Positions 50,144 through 63,164 of a DNA stretch of 64,000 nt are shown here, piece after piece. Source of the stretch: Tetrahymena thermophila SB210 (Eukaryota > Ciliophora > Oligohymenophorea > Hymenostomatida > Tetrahymenidae); assembly GCF_000189635.1 (NCBI RefSeq), contig NW_002476321.1:2547-66546 (forward strand), read 5' to 3'. The notes under the pieces are model-generated. The model saw nothing but the letters and a program-made list of their open reading frames with translations. It was not told the DNA's origin and did not search any database. Each line of letters begins with the position of its first letter. The first letter of the stretch is position 1. The position numbers and the translations under genes are program-made.

Positions 50144-51039
50144 TCATTTTTAGTTATACTTTTCTTGAGCTCTTTGGACCTATTTATTTTACAGAAATTA
50201 TGCTATTATTTTAAATTAAATTAAATACAATTTTTTTACAATTTTCTGGACTCTTTCTACAGCTTTTGGATTATCTCCACTAACATCATCTGGTTATTTA
50301 TTTATTAATTAATTAATTAAAATTATTTCTTGGTTAATTAAAAGTATTCTTACTAGCTGAATATGGAGGCTTTATTGTTACTTATATGTCTGATATGTAA
50401 ATATCATCATTTTATATTTAGGCAGTTGAGTAAGTTTTTTATATAATATTGAAGAATTTTATTTTCCACTCTTATTCACTTATGTTTGGTTTTTGCTGCA
50501 ATTACTCATAAACTTACTCTTCCCTTTTTAAGACTTGATCAACATCTAATTTTCTAGTTTCAATAATATTCTCTATAATGTCCTATTTATCATAAATTAA
50601 AATTATTTTTTTGTTGTAAATCAGGTTGTGTTTTTAAAATTTGCTTACTTAGATATCTCTTTTCCTACCAAATATTGATAATTCTTCAATATGATTTACA
50701 TTGATCAATCTATAGTTAAATTTATTTGTCTTATGATTCTGCTCCTCTATTTGAAATATCGAAAGAAAATAATAAATAATTAGCTTTTTTGTAAGTTAAC
50801 TTTATTCTAATTTATCCATAATGATAACAAAACGTTATTTACTGAGTATTAAAATTCCAGCTTGATGATTGTAATGATAAATCTCTCCTATAAATAATTC
50901 AAAATTCTCAATCTTAACTTAAACTTTACACCCTAAAATATGAAAGATAAAAAATTATTCTCCTCTTATTTGTTTTATTATAAAAATCTTTATAACCTAA
51001 AATAGCAAGCTATTCTAAATCTTCTATTTTTTCTTCCAT
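50144..51039 (-). CDS. LSM12-like protein (LSm domain plus anticodon-binding domain), multi-exon
   Basis: The gene starts MEEKIEDLEQLAIL; a 60-nt intron then joins to GCKVQVKIENFELFIGEIYH, followed by YNHQAGILIL, the LSm fold of LSM12. The Sm2-like strand YRLINVNHIEEL follows. The C-terminal domain (REEQVYEQLQ..., EWKIKFFNIIQKT, then YISDIQVTIKPPYS) matches the LSM12 anticodon-binding-like domain with its conserved I-x-PPY, then NDVSGDNPKAVERVQKI and a helical end VQRAQEKYNQK. Introns near the 3' end include about 50270-50335 and 50170-50230. LSM12 proteins bind RNA-associated factors such as ataxin-2 and, in animals, NAADP. In ciliates a role in mRNA translation or stability is the safer inference. 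TGA at 50144-50146. Confidence 0.85.
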
Positions 51040-52223
51040 CTTATATTTATTTATTGTTTGATTTTGAAATTATTGCCAAATAAGATTGTTAATTAGTTGT
51101 TTAAATATTAAACACAAGCAAGATTCCTCTTTGTAAATATAAAAATTATATTTCATACTTTTAAAAGCTATTTAATTAAAATATGTCTAATTAATAAAAT
51201 TATTCAAAATAAAAAAATATTTTTATTCCATTAAAATTAAATTGAATTAACTCACTCTATTATGCAAAAGTGCTTTCATAAATAAAATAAATTTTTTATT
51301 GAATGTATTCTTTAAATTGAAGATAAAACTTTGAATAAAAATGATATAATATGATCCTTTTAAAAAGATAAAAATAGAAAAATTTTACCTTATTTTTATT
51401 CATTTTATTAAAATGAATTTAAATAATATTCTAAATGAGATAGGTATTTTGATAAAATAAAGAATTTAATAATTTATAAAAAAAGACTAGATTAAATACT
51501 AAATTTAATTTAGTTTGTAAAACAGATGATAATAGCCTAACTAATGCAATAATATAAATAAATAAAAATAGTAAATTTTGAAATTAAGATAATATAGATT
51601 CTCTACAATTTATGATAAAATTATCACAAATAACAAATTAATTTTTATTGCATTTATTTATTCTTCAACATTTATTTAGTAAAAAATTAGATTTATTTCA
51701 TGGTGAGTTATTTATAGAACATACATTAAATTGAAATGTAATCTGCTTAATTGAAATAGTCAAATTTTATTTAAATTTAAAATTTGAAGAAAAAGAATAG
51801 AATAGAAAAATAGATAAATTAATTTGAAAAAATAGGTCAAATGTATATTTAATAGGATAAATTGATTAGATATTCATTAGTCTCCAACTTTGCTGAGCAG
51901 AAAATTTTTGCATTCAAAATCTAATGAGCAACAATTTATTTTCTTTGCTCATCAAAAATTTATAAAATCTTTTTTGGTTTTAGCTATTCCAAATAATAAG
52001 AAAAATAGAGAGATAGATGGATATTTATTTTGATTAATAAACTTATCAACTATTTATTTATTTTTTATATTGAATATTAATTTTTTGAGAAAATAAATTT
52101 CTTGAAATTGATTAATTCATCAGATATCTATCATATAATTAATAATTTATTCGCAAAATCATAATTTGTTTGTTCCACAAAGTTAAAAATATTTATATAA
52201 GTAATTCAAATTTTTATAACAAC
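51040..52223. other. divergent intergenic region
   Basis: About 1.2 kb of A/T-rich DNA between the LSM12-like gene (minus) and the IST1 gene (plus); it must contain both promoters. Nothing recognisable was found. Confidence 0.55.
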
Positions 52224-55145
52224 ATGGGCAATGAGTAATCTCAATAGAAAGGCAAGAAGGCGCCAGCAAAAGTTCCTATAACAAAAATATAGTTTGAATG
52301 CATGTGCATGAAACTTAAGGGCTATTTTGACATTAACATATCTAGAAAGCAGGCAGAAGTTAATGCTAAATGTAAAGATCTATTGAATATGATCAGATCA
52401 CCTTAGCGAAATAGGGAATAGGAATTACATAAAATGATTTCCATAGCTTAAGATAGAAATTACATAAAGGGTTTAGAAATGCTTAACCGTTATTGTGATA
52501 TCATTCTTTCACGCTCTTAGCATATCTGCTAAAGCTAATCAAATCCTTAATAAATTAAGGAACTTTTTCCTATGATCGATGGACTTGTTTGGTCAACTTA
52601 ACATGTTAACTTAAAATCACTTGGAGAATTCACAACAGTTATGAAAAATTTCTTTGGTACAGAAGACTACTACACTTAAGTATAAAATTCTACTTTTGTT
52701 GATCCAGAGTTAAAAAAATGCTTCGAAATGTTACCATAAAATAGTTATACAGTTGATATCAACATTTTAGCAATTTTGATCTGCTAGTAAGGTTTAACTA
52801 TTGAAGAGATTAATAAGCCTGGGCATCCCTTTTCATAAAACACTCAGTAGTTTTACTAAAACATTGGTTAAAACCCTAGCCAATAAAACCAACAACAATA
52901 AGTATAACCTAACTAATAATAGTACTAATAATATCCTCAGTTTCCTCAATAATACTAAAATTAGCAATATCCTAATTTTTACCCTAACTTTTAATAATAA
53001 CAGAATTAAATGAACAACAATAATCCTTCACCATCTTATTAGAATATTCAGTAAAATGGAATCCCTTAGCAAAATTAATAATTTCCAAACTAATAATTTT
53101 AATAGCCTGCTTAAAATAATTTCTAGCAACCTAAAAGCAATTTCTAACAAAACTAACCTTAAAACAATTTCTAACAAAACCAAGCTTAAAATTATTTCTA
53201 ATAAAATCCAGTAAATCAACAACTGAATCCAAGTAATTTCTAATAGAACCCAGCTAATTTCAATTAATAGCAATAATATTAAAATTAGTAATTCAATAAT
53301 AATTTTGCATAAAATTAAGCACCCTTAAATCCCTTAGCCCCAAGTTAGTTTAATCCTTAAAATAATTACTAAGTAAATGTCCAAGCTCCTTAAAATTAAT
53401 AAAATTATCAATAACCAAAAGTTGATTAAAACGGAAATCCCTTACTTTTCCCTGTGGTAAACTCTGTGAATGTGTTTGGTTAAAATTTTATAAACTCTTA
53501 CAATGATGTTTATAAATCTAATAACATAAATGAGGATGATTATTCTTATCCTACATTCTCAAAATTATAAAATTCATAAAATGTTCCATAACCTAATTAA
53601 GATGATTAGCATATTTACGTTTAGCCTTAATAATAGAATCAAATGAATTTGGGAAACAATAATTAATAATTTAATTATAATGGAAATAACTCATTACCAA
53701 GTGGAATTGTCCCAGCTAATAAATTTGTTTCTAATAATCTGATAAATAATGGATAGCTTCCATAAAATTTCAAAGTATAAAATATGATTGAATCAAAAGA
53801 TATTCCGTTTGCAAACTAAATTAATAACAACCTAAATAATATAAATCCTAATGGAGTTGATTTAAATCCTATTAAACAATAAATAGAATAGTAAGGAATG
53901 AATGTTGGTGTTATTTTACCATAATTAAATGTAATTCCTAGCTATGAATTTAAACAGTAAAACTAGAATCCGTCTATGCCATAGTAAGATTAACCATAAG
54001 AATCCCCGAAAAAAAATTTAATAAAATATCCATCCTTAAACAAATAACAGTCAAGTCTAGAGAATGTTCATAACTAACATCTAAATAATATCTAAAATAA
54101 CATCTAAAAGTAGAATTAGATTTTAACATTAAAATAATAAGAAGAATAAATGGCAAATGATTTACAAAGCAAGCTCTAAATGCTTTAATTGGAACTTGAG
54201 TAATAAGCAAAAGAAATCAACTCGAACTCCTAAGTTTAATAATAAAACTCTAGTCCCTATCACCCAGGAAATTCTAATCTTTAGCAATAATAATTTAATC
54301 AACAAAATAATATTCCTTACCAAAATGGTAATTCAAATCTATAATAACAATAAAATTAGATGCAAAATAACTAGTTATAAAACAATTAAAGCTAAAGTGA
54401 TTCAAGTGATTACTACATTATTTAACAGTAAGACAAAAACAAGAATGATTAGTAAATTACTCAGAATTTTGTCCCTCCTCCACCTCCAAATAATTTATTG
54501 ATTGATTAATAATAAAATCAAACTTATGCTGTTGTTCCTCCAGATTTTATAAACTTACAATAATAAAATTAGAACAACAACTAAGAATAAAGCATTTAGA
54601 ATCAGATTCCCAACATTCCCCCACCTCCTCCTATTGGTTTGATACAATAATAAAATTATGTAGAAAATAAGCAGGCTTAATAGGCTTAATTCGCTAATAT
54701 AAATATGAACTAAGGAGGTTTTCATAAAGCCTAAACACTAAATAATAATAACTAAAATTCAAAAATTTAGTAAGTAGTGTATCAAAGCTATATGTCAAAT
54801 TAAATAAATAATTAGCAAAAATAAGAAGAAAATCAAATAAATAAGAATAATCTAAATTAAGCAGAAAATAAGTAAGAAAACAATTATGCTCCTGTCAGTG
54901 ATTTCGAATCTGACAGAATAAAAATTATGGATGTAAACTAAATTCTAAAAGAAATGAACATTGAGATATAAGATAAAAATGTCTAAAATATTATAAATCC
55001 TTAAAATTAATAAGAAAAAGAATAGGATTTTATGATGAGCAATATCATAAAAGAGGTTAATGATATGAGAAATACAGTTAATTTCAATTAAAATGAATTT
55101 TAAGATCATTAAGGTGACTCTCATCCTACTTTCTCTAAAAAATGA
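52224..55145 (+). CDS. IST1-domain ESCRT-associated protein with long Q/N-rich tail, single exon
   Basis: The protein has 973 residues in one uninterrupted frame. Residues about 12-200 form an IST1 (Vps-regulator) helical domain: basic helix 1 (FECMCMKLKGYFDINISRKQ), RNYIKGLEMLNRYCDIILSR corresponding to the family's ..E-x-LELYCDLLLAR, then IDGLVWSTQHVNLKSL matching SLIWAAPR, and ILAILICQQGLTIEEI at the end. IST1 binds ESCRT-III and Vps4 and acts in endosomal sorting, abscission and membrane remodelling. From about residue 200 the chain is almost entirely Gln, Asn and Pro (prion-like), with poly-Pro patches (VPPPPPNN, IPPPPPIG). A short acidic helical end contains ILKEMNIEIQ, perhaps a MIM-like motif that could bind MIT domains. 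Most Gln codons are TAA or TAG. Confidence 0.88.
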
Positions 55146-56440
55146 AGATTTATAAAATTATATATTTATTTATTTTCAATAAAAAATTGACTTGCTAATT
55201 AATAATTAATATATGAAAGAAATATTTCATATTTTGTTTATTATTAAATCAAATTAATTTATTATTTTCTTTTCTAGGTCAAAATATTTATTAATCATTT
55301 TATATTGTAAAATGAGTGATAAAAATATTCAATCTGACTTAAAAATAACCTTTTCATATAATTTGTTTCTGTTAATTTGTTTTTAATAGCAAAAATATTT
55401 CAATAAATTAAAATAAAATATTTTTATTTAATATCCAATTAAAATCTATTTTTTTTTCTCTTTAAATAATAATTTATATAATTATTTTATATTTTAATAT
55501 TTATTATAGATATTATTTAATATGTGATCATATTTCACAAATTTATTTATTTTACATGTTTAATATTTAAAATAATTTAAATTCAAGAAAGCTATTCATA
55601 TTATTTTAATTCATTTTTACTTAGAATTTTTTAAAGACAATTAAAATAAATATTTTTAATATATTCTTTATTTAATATACAATCAATATTAATTATTTAT
55701 TAAATTATTTAAAAGAATTTCTAAATAATACTTAATTCTATGAAGTAAATTTTTTAATTAGCCATAATATTTAAAGAATTTTCTTTATTTATTAGCTTTT
55801 GTGTAATATTATTCATTTTATTCATATATATTTATTTTATTAAAAAAGTATTTCTAGCATTTGAAGGCTTTTATTTAAATTTATTTTAAAATAATTAATC
55901 GTTTTCTTTTCTTGTTGAAACAAAATTTATAAAATGATTTAATTTTTAAAATGAATAACACATATTATTTAATCCATCACAGTATTGAAAAAACTTAAGT
56001 TATTTACACTTATTCATTGATTAAAATGATTTCAATTCACAGTTTTTCAATTTTTTAATATACCTTTATCCCAAAAGATTTGTTTTTAGCTAGCAAATTA
56101 TTTCAAGATATTTTAAGTAAGGGTTTTTAAATATTTTATTAAAAGCAATAAATATGAGGATTTAAAAATGTATTTTTAATTACAGATTTTAAATTACAAA
56201 AATCTAGAAATATAAGTCAGCAAATACAAGATATTTGATTTAAACATAAAACATAATAATCTAAATAGAAAAAAACAGAAAAATCTTTCTTCCATCAAAA
56301 ATGCCTTTATATGATAATAAATTAATACTTAATTATATCAACTCTTTATTTTAAAATTAATTAAATTTTATAAAAAAATCAATAAATTCACATTTAACTT
56401 TTAAGAAAGCATTCAGCTCTTTTAAAATAGCTTAGATAGT
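55146..56440. other. intergenic spacer
   Basis: About 1.3 kb of very A/T-rich DNA between two plus-strand genes. No coding frame, RNA gene or repeat stands out. Confidence 0.55.
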
Positions 56441-57580
56441 ATGACTGAAGAAGATAAATAATAAAAAGAGTAGGATTTATAATAATCTATTACTTAGATT
56501 GACAATGATTAGTAATCCTCATAAAATGCATCAACTAAAATCTCTGAAAAAAGTAGTGGTTTTAGCAACCTTAAAATGAATGATATACTAGATTTTGATT
56601 CAAATAATTAGTTAAATCCTGATAAGTCTGAATTCAAGATTAAAGATATTTTAAATATGCAAAAAAAAGAAAAGGAGGACATATAACAACTTCAAGATAA
56701 GCTCATGAAAGAAACAATTTAATTGGGGCTTCATAAGAAGAAAATACCTAATACCTCTTCTTAGAGCCTATCAACAAATTAATAAGAATAAGGAGTAGAA
56801 AGCGAATCTACTAAGAAAGCAGATGAAATGCTCTATAAAAAATTATCAAAGAAATGGGGTTTAGACAAGATTGATGAAACTGATGAAGAAAAGGCTTTTA
56901 TGAAAGATCTTTTGGATAAAGATACTAAAATAAATCCTGAAAGTCTTTTCAATAAATCAAATTTACCATAATCTGAAAAAGAAGCACGTGAAAAGTTTAT
57001 TACTTAACACAGCTACTAACCTATGAAAAGAAAGAATATTACTGAATATAATTCACGTTATAGCCATGAAATAGATCCAATGATGTAAGGATCTCCTCTC
57101 GATATAAAGAGCGATGAAAATCCTAAAATTATGAGATACATGGATGAATTTAGGGAATTCAGACCTTAAATAAATATTGGTGAAAGGTGGGGTTAAATTA
57201 TTTAGCAATCTACTATCTCTCGTATTTAATATGAACAATAAATTGCAAAGGGAGGTAATTTAGTTTCATACATGGCTAAAACAGGAAAACTTGGAGTTGA
57301 TTTGTACTTTATCATATTTGGTATCACTGGTCTTTTCATTATTCCCTATATGGTTTACCAACACCAAAAATAAAAAATAAATTATGTACAAAAAACTAAG
57401 AATATAAATCCTAAAACTGTTCCTGATTTTTACTATACAGACTACGATCTTGATGAAATATCTGTATAGAAATCATTTTATAACTAGTACACAGATGAAA
57501 TTATGGAGGAAAAAAATAAAAAACTAAAAATGCACAAGGAAATCTAGTAATTAACTAATATGCTTTTTTCAAACAAATGA
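56441..57580 (+). CDS. single-span membrane protein of unknown function
   Basis: The protein has 379 residues in one exon from ATG 56441 to TGA 57578-57580. I do not recognise a family. The first 240 residues are polar, rich in Gln, Lys, Glu and Ser, with a likely coiled coil (ILNMQKKEKEDIQQLQDKLM) and a tyrosine/arginine-rich stretch (KRKNITEYNSRYSHEIDP). A single membrane helix lies near residues 285-308 (GVDLYFIIFGITGLFIIPYM). It is followed by a basic and then acidic tail of about 70 residues with YYTDYDLDE. There is no signal peptide, so it could be a tail-proximal anchored protein with most of the chain on one side. A ciliate-specific mitochondrial or cortical membrane protein is possible but unproven. 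Confidence 0.75.
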
Positions 57581-58364
57581 TGAGCGACAATTAAAACTCT
57601 AAAAATATTTTATTGCAGTTTATTGGAATATTTAGTTTCAAATAATTCAATTATTCATTAATTCAGTTTTATTTTATCACTTTTAAATCTATTTTTGATT
57701 TACATTTATTGTTTATTCATAAATTCACAAAAAATCAATAAGGTTTTTTATTTCTTCTATTTTCAGATCTACATTTTATAAATGTATTTTGTTTGTTTAA
57801 GATAAAAATTTATTTGTGTGAAGAAAGATTTAACTTTTTTACTTCAAGAGCACTAATTAATAAATTACTTAGCCTTTATAGGTAGAAATTAAGTTCATTT
57901 GAGTGATTAATATTGTTTAAATACCTTAAAATATATTTTAGACTATTATATTTTAATTAATAGCAAGTTTACTATAATAAATTGTTTATAATAGCTAAAA
58001 TTTTAAGCTATCAATTAATAATTTTAAATTTCATTTGTGGAATAAAATAAGATATAAATTTAGATAGAATATTCACTAATTTTCTAATTTCAACGATCAA
58101 AAAAGCTCAAAAATTAATACAAATATAAATTAAATAAGCATTACAACTAACACAAAAAGAGTGAGTTATATATTTTTTCTGCTGTTATAAAATTATTATT
58201 ATTATTATTAGATTCAACATAAAATAGTTGATATATTTTGTAATAAAGTATAGTAGAAAATATTTTTTAGATAGTTTGTTGTTTTGATGCATATTCTAAT
58301 TTTTTATTTGTTTTTAAATTCATTTTTTAGAGTAAGATATTCATTCATTCATTTTTATTTAGTT
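57581..58364. other. convergent intergenic spacer
   Basis: About 780 bp of A/T-rich DNA between convergent genes. It has a short ATT trinucleotide run near 58194-58210; nothing else was seen. Confidence 0.55.
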
Positions 58365-58898
58365 TCAGTGGTCAATAGAATTTGTATTAACTTGATTTTA
58401 TTTAGAAATTTAAGTATTTGTAAATAGATCTTTATTTTATTCTAATAAGTAATATTTCATGCCTAAACGAAGAGCTACTTCCTAATAATCATAATGGAAA
58501 ACGAGAGGACTTAATGGCCAAAGTAAAATGCCTTTTTTAAATGTTAACATTTATACAATTCTTCTAAAATATTTCATGTTTATGCCAAAAATCTAATGGT
58601 TAGCCAACACTTTGTACACTCCTAATAAGCCTAAATTGAAAAATACTTGCTTTTTAAGTTTACTCTTTAAAAGCTTTTTTTCATCATCTTCGAGCTAATT
58701 AAATAAAACTACTTTTTTGTATGCTGTTAATTCTATTTATGAGTGATCATGTTTACTATAATTTTTAATATCATTCAAAAGAGAGCGGACAGGAGCTGTT
58801 TTATAAAATTAAATAGTTTGCTATATTTCTCTCATTCTTTCTTATTTAACTGAATCAGAGAAAGCATAATTATCGCTATATTACTATAAAGGATCCAT
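58365..58898 (-). CDS. small protein of unknown function (177 aa)
   Basis: Single exon from ATG at 58898 to TGA 58365-58367. The N-terminal half is helical and charged (MDPLQQYSDNYAFSDSVKQE; LEDDEKKLLKSKLKK). The C-terminal half is more hydrophobic and aromatic (FFNLGLLGVYKVLANHQIFG; TFKKGILLWPLSPLVFHYDY), perhaps one membrane helix. Codon use is typical of the window's real genes, with many TAA/TAG Gln codons. I do not recognise a family. Small proteins of this shape occur among ciliate mitochondrial complex subunits, but there is no specific motif to support that here. Confidence 0.65.
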
Positions 58899-59685
58899 TT
58901 TGTTTCTTTGTTTGTTATGTTACTATTTAAAGCTTTTTAAATAAATTAATATTTTTTATTATTATTTGATTTCTTATGCAATACTTTTGACTTTTTAATC
59001 AACCAAAAATAAATAAATATATTATTTAAGTTCTATTTAGAATTTTCGCAAATACTATCGTTGTTTTTTACCATGCTTATTCTCAAAAAATTAGTTTTAA
59101 TCTATTTCTTATTGAATAAATATAAAAAATGTACTAGTTAAGGTTATTATACAACGAATAATTTACTAAATTTTACAAGTAAATCAATATAAAATATAAA
59201 AACTATTTTATTTACTCTTTTTTTTTATCAATTTTTATTCTCCATGCTTTAAAACAACAGTAAAAAATATTTAATTAATGATAATGTATATTTGAATGTT
59301 TATATGTAAATATTTAAAATTTGTAAAACTGTAGTATTTTTAAATACCAACAAATTCAATTCAATATTTTGCCAATGTTTAGCAAAATTTGTTATTCGCC
59401 TTAATAATCGTGTTATCATATTTTTCTTTAATAATATTGTAATGTTTTCTTTTTCTTGTAGAGTTTAACAAAAAAAATATCTTAAATTAGCAAGTAGAGA
59501 AATTAATATCAATCAAAAATATTATCTATAAGGTTATATGATTGCATATGTTTGTTACATTTAATTTTTTATTTAAAATTATTTTAGAAGTTTTTTTTTA
59601 TGTGAAGATTTAAGGATATGATTACTAGCTAAGCAATAAAAGACAAATTACAGTGTTGTTTTATTAAAATTAAGGTATTTTTTAA
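58899..59685. other. intergenic spacer
   Basis: About 790 bp of A/T-rich DNA between two minus-strand genes. Nothing recognisable was found. Confidence 0.55.
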
Positions 59686-62320
59686 TCAAAGATCGACATA
59701 AGTGTAATAATATTTTTAATTGGGTTAGTTTGTACTGGTCTCTAATCTATCGCTAATTTCCTCAATATCTAATGAATCCTCTTTTTTTTAGTCACCTTTT
59801 TTCTTCTGTTCAATTATATTGATTAAAGATGAAATTGAAATACAAAAAGACTTAATTGAATGTTCTAAATTCTAAGCACTAAATTACTTCTTTTTAAGCT
59901 TTATTAAATCCTTAAATATTTTAATAAAACAATTAATATTAAATATAAAGATAAATATTTTACATCAAATTAAATGTGATTTAGCTTTGTAAAGAAGTTT
60001 TAGTGAAGATCTTTTAATCCATTAATACATTTAAATATATTATGTTCAGACATTTACTCCTTTTATTGCAAAATTTGATATTTTAAAAAGAAATTTTATC
60101 TGATAATCAACTTACTTTTATTTTATTCATGTTTTATATTTTTTAAATTTCAAAGTTGTCTAACTCTAAATTATCAATTTGATAAACCTCATCATTTTTT
60201 TTCAAACTTTTTGTGTAAAATATATCAGTTTCATTGACTATATCTTACTTTTTGCTAAAAGTTTATTATTTATCTTCTTCAATTTCAAAGTCAAACTTAT
60301 TTTATAATTTTAATTCCTTTAGCTCTTTCTCTAATTCATTAACTTCAGACTTTAGCTTATCCAAGTTATTTTAAAATATTTCTTTTTCATATTTTAAATT
60401 TTCAGTGCTCTATCTAAATAAATTTTTAACAAAAAAGTAATTTAATTTGTTTAAGTTTAAAAGAAAATTTTATTATTCTTATTAATTAATTAAGAAAGAT
60501 AACTATTATTCTTATAATTTAATTAGAATTGATATTACTTAACATGAACACAAAACGAAAGAAGATCTCCATAGCTTGTAGCAACTTTGCTTTTATTTTA
60601 TTGGTGGAATTCAAGAAACTAACCTTCTAATTAGTTTATCATGGAGCCAAATTCTTTTTGTTAATCTATAATTTAATCAATTTCACAGTTTTATATTCTC
60701 TTTTTTTCTAAATACTCTTCTCTCTTTATATTTTATTGTTCTTTTTTCTCGTATTCTCTCATTTTAGATTCTAAATCAATCAATCTTTCAACTTAATCTT
60801 CATTATACTTTTTATTCTCCATATCCCTGGTCATTATGCTTTATCTTTTAAGTTCGAATTGATTGTTTCTATGTTCTTCAACTATTTTGTTCTATTAGAT
60901 TTATTTAGTAATTTTTTTAATTTATATTTAACAAAATTTTCAAGGAATCAATCCATTTATCAAACTTAAGATTTTACAAAAATAATTTAAGTAATTTACA
61001 AATAAATTATCAAGCTATTTAGAATCCACAACCAATTACTCAGTTTCTTTGCTTAAATATCTGCTTAAATGAGTATTCATCTTTAGTAAATTGATATTTT
61101 CTTCTCTTTTTAGCATCATATCCTTGTATCTTACTTACTTCATGTAATGCTTAGATTAGAGATATGTTTCTTAGTCTTCTATTTTATTTTCAAATTCATC
61201 TATTGTTTTTTATAAATCAGCTATTTGGTTTTTCAAATCAGCTACTTCTTAAGCAATCAAAGGATTTTTAATCCTATTTTCTTACATTTTTAAATTATGC
61301 AGTTTTGAACTACTTTTTTTAAGCACAAAATTCAACTAATTATCTAATTTTCTACTTTCATAAACTTTTGACTACAAAATAGGAGCTAAGACATTCATTT
61401 ACTTGCTGTAGTCTATCTTTTTCACTATATTTCTTAAACGATTTTAATCACTCAATAGTTTCACTTCTTCTGGTAGAGATCTTATTATTAATTATTATTT
61501 AGATTAAAATTAAACATAAATACTTTGATTTTATTTTAAACAGTTTTTTGTTACTCTTGCTTTTCTTACTGGTCTAAACTTTCTAATAAAATAGGAATAT
61601 GCTACAGAGTTACGGCTATATTTTACGAAGTTTCTGATCTTTTTATTGTTCCTTTTCTTAATATACCATGTTCAACATTTCTTTTTTATTCTTTAGGTGT
61701 CTATTTTATTTTAAAATTCTCTAAATCAGATAAATCATCATCTTTATCCTTTTAATCAGATTTAAAAATTGAACTTTTAAATAACTTTTCAAGTCTTAGA
61801 GAAGCATTTTGATACTATTTATAAACCATTTTTAATTACAAAATATTCAGAAAATAAAATTTATTTACTGTTTTAATTGCAAAATCTATAGGCTTTCTTG
61901 TATTCAATATTTTTTATCTAAAGCTACCACTTGCTGCAGTAGAAATATTTCGTGTTGAATAATTATTCTAATTAAAAAACTAGCTACTATTGCTAAAGTT
62001 ATTCGTCTCACCATTGTAGCTTATTTCTGTCAAAAAAGTATCTTTATGTTTTTTAAATTCCAATTGTAAAGATCTAGGAATTGAATCTGTTTGTTTTAAA
62101 GTAAAATTAACTTTAAAAATATGGAATAATTTTTTAATCAATAGTATTTCTTGTTGTATTAAGAATAACTTAAGCATAAAAAAGATTTATCAAACACAGT
62201 ACGAGTATTATTAGACCGCTTTGATTAAGAAGTATAAATTGGCCTAACAGGAGTTATTGTTCTTGCAGATAACCCTTCATTTTACTATAAATAACCTTAG
62301 TTATTGCTTTAAACACTCAT
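59686..62320 (-). CDS. coiled-coil protein of unknown function, multi-exon
   Basis: Starts at ATG 62320 (MSVQSNNQGYLQQNEGLSAR) and ends at TGA 59686-59688. Several introns interrupt it (about 62000-62180, 61830-61920, 61490-61560, 60895-60960, 60420-60545 and 59895-60115; sites approximate). The N-terminus is basic and Ser/Thr/Pro-rich (ITPVRPIYTSQSKRSNNTRT). Long heptad-rich helices follow: VADLKNQIADLQKTIDEFEN, DLESKMREYEKKEQQNIKRE, KLKSEVNELEKELKELKLQN. The acidic end reads EDSLDIEEISDRLETST. Basic tail plus coiled coil resembles cytoskeletal or intraflagellar-transport proteins such as IFT74, but no diagnostic motif is present, so no family is assigned. Confidence 0.7.
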
Positions 62321-62765
62321 TATTTATTATAAATTTAAGAGTATTGATTCTAGTAGTTATGTATTAATTAGTCAGAATATATCTAAATATTTGTAAATCA
62401 AGAGGATTCTCAAAGTTATATTAATAATTAAGATATTGTTACAATCTATTTATGCTATCATATGTATTTAATTTATAAATAACAATAAAAAAATATTTTT
62501 GCATCAAAAATAAATAATTATTTTAAATCAATTATTTTTCAATTTTTGAGAAACTTGGAAAAAAATAATTGTTTGGTAAATAAATAAATAAAATATTTTT
62601 AAGTTTTAAATATCAATTTAATTCATATAAAAACATTAATTGACAAGCATTAAATAATCTAAAATAAATTAAAAAAATAGATTTATTTTTATATCTTCCT
62701 TAAATCAAACATTTATATTTTATGCTTAAACAATTTATTTATATATATATATTTATAAATTTTAA
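62321..62765. other. intergenic spacer
   Basis: A 445-bp A/T-rich gap between two minus-strand genes with a short (AT)n run near 62740. Nothing else was seen. Confidence 0.55.
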
Positions 62766-63164
62766 TCATTTTTATTACTTATTTAATTTTGTCACTCTCT
62801 TTTAAATAAGAGGCTTCAACTCATCAAGAGACAAATTGTAATAGAATATTTCATTAAAGTATCCTGAATTTTTACCAATGAAATTGCTTTGCTCATCTAT
62901 AACGAATAAGGTTTGATTGTAGTTGACATTAATAGTAATTTAATTGGCGCTAGTGTTATTCTTAACTTTTGCTACGAAGTCACCTTTATCTTCTAAAGTA
63001 AAATTATCAAATTAGTCAGAAATATCCCAATAACCATAAATTGTGTAATTATCGCTATCTGCAATTTAGTTAGTTTCATTTTTTTCAGACTAAAATGTTC
63101 TTAAAAGGCTAGCTTAAGAAGCTAAGAGAAGCGTGGCAAGTAAAAGTAATACTCTGCTGTTCAT
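62766..63164 (-). CDS. small secreted protein (132 aa)
   Basis: Single exon from ATG at 63164 to TGA 62766-62768. A clear signal peptide (MNSRVLLLLATLLLASQA) leads into a mature chain of about 115 residues with no cysteines. It has alternating aromatic and polar residues (DNYTIYGYWDISDQFDNFTL; ITINVNYNQTLFVIDEQSNF), suggesting a beta-sheet fold with several N-glycosylation sites (NET, NFT, NTS, NQT, NLS). The C-terminus is Lys/Gln-rich. I do not recognise a family. Similar short secreted proteins of unknown role are numerous in Tetrahymena. Confidence 0.8.

Noticed and set aside
53028-53273. Minus-strand open frame of 81 codons rich in Leu and Ile
   Set aside because: It is the antisense shadow of the Q/N-rich tail of the IST1 gene.
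59686-62320. Assignment to IFT74
   Set aside because: The basic N-terminus followed by coiled coil is similar in plan, but the exons after the N-terminus do not show the expected order of conserved IFT74 segments, so only a coiled-coil call is made.
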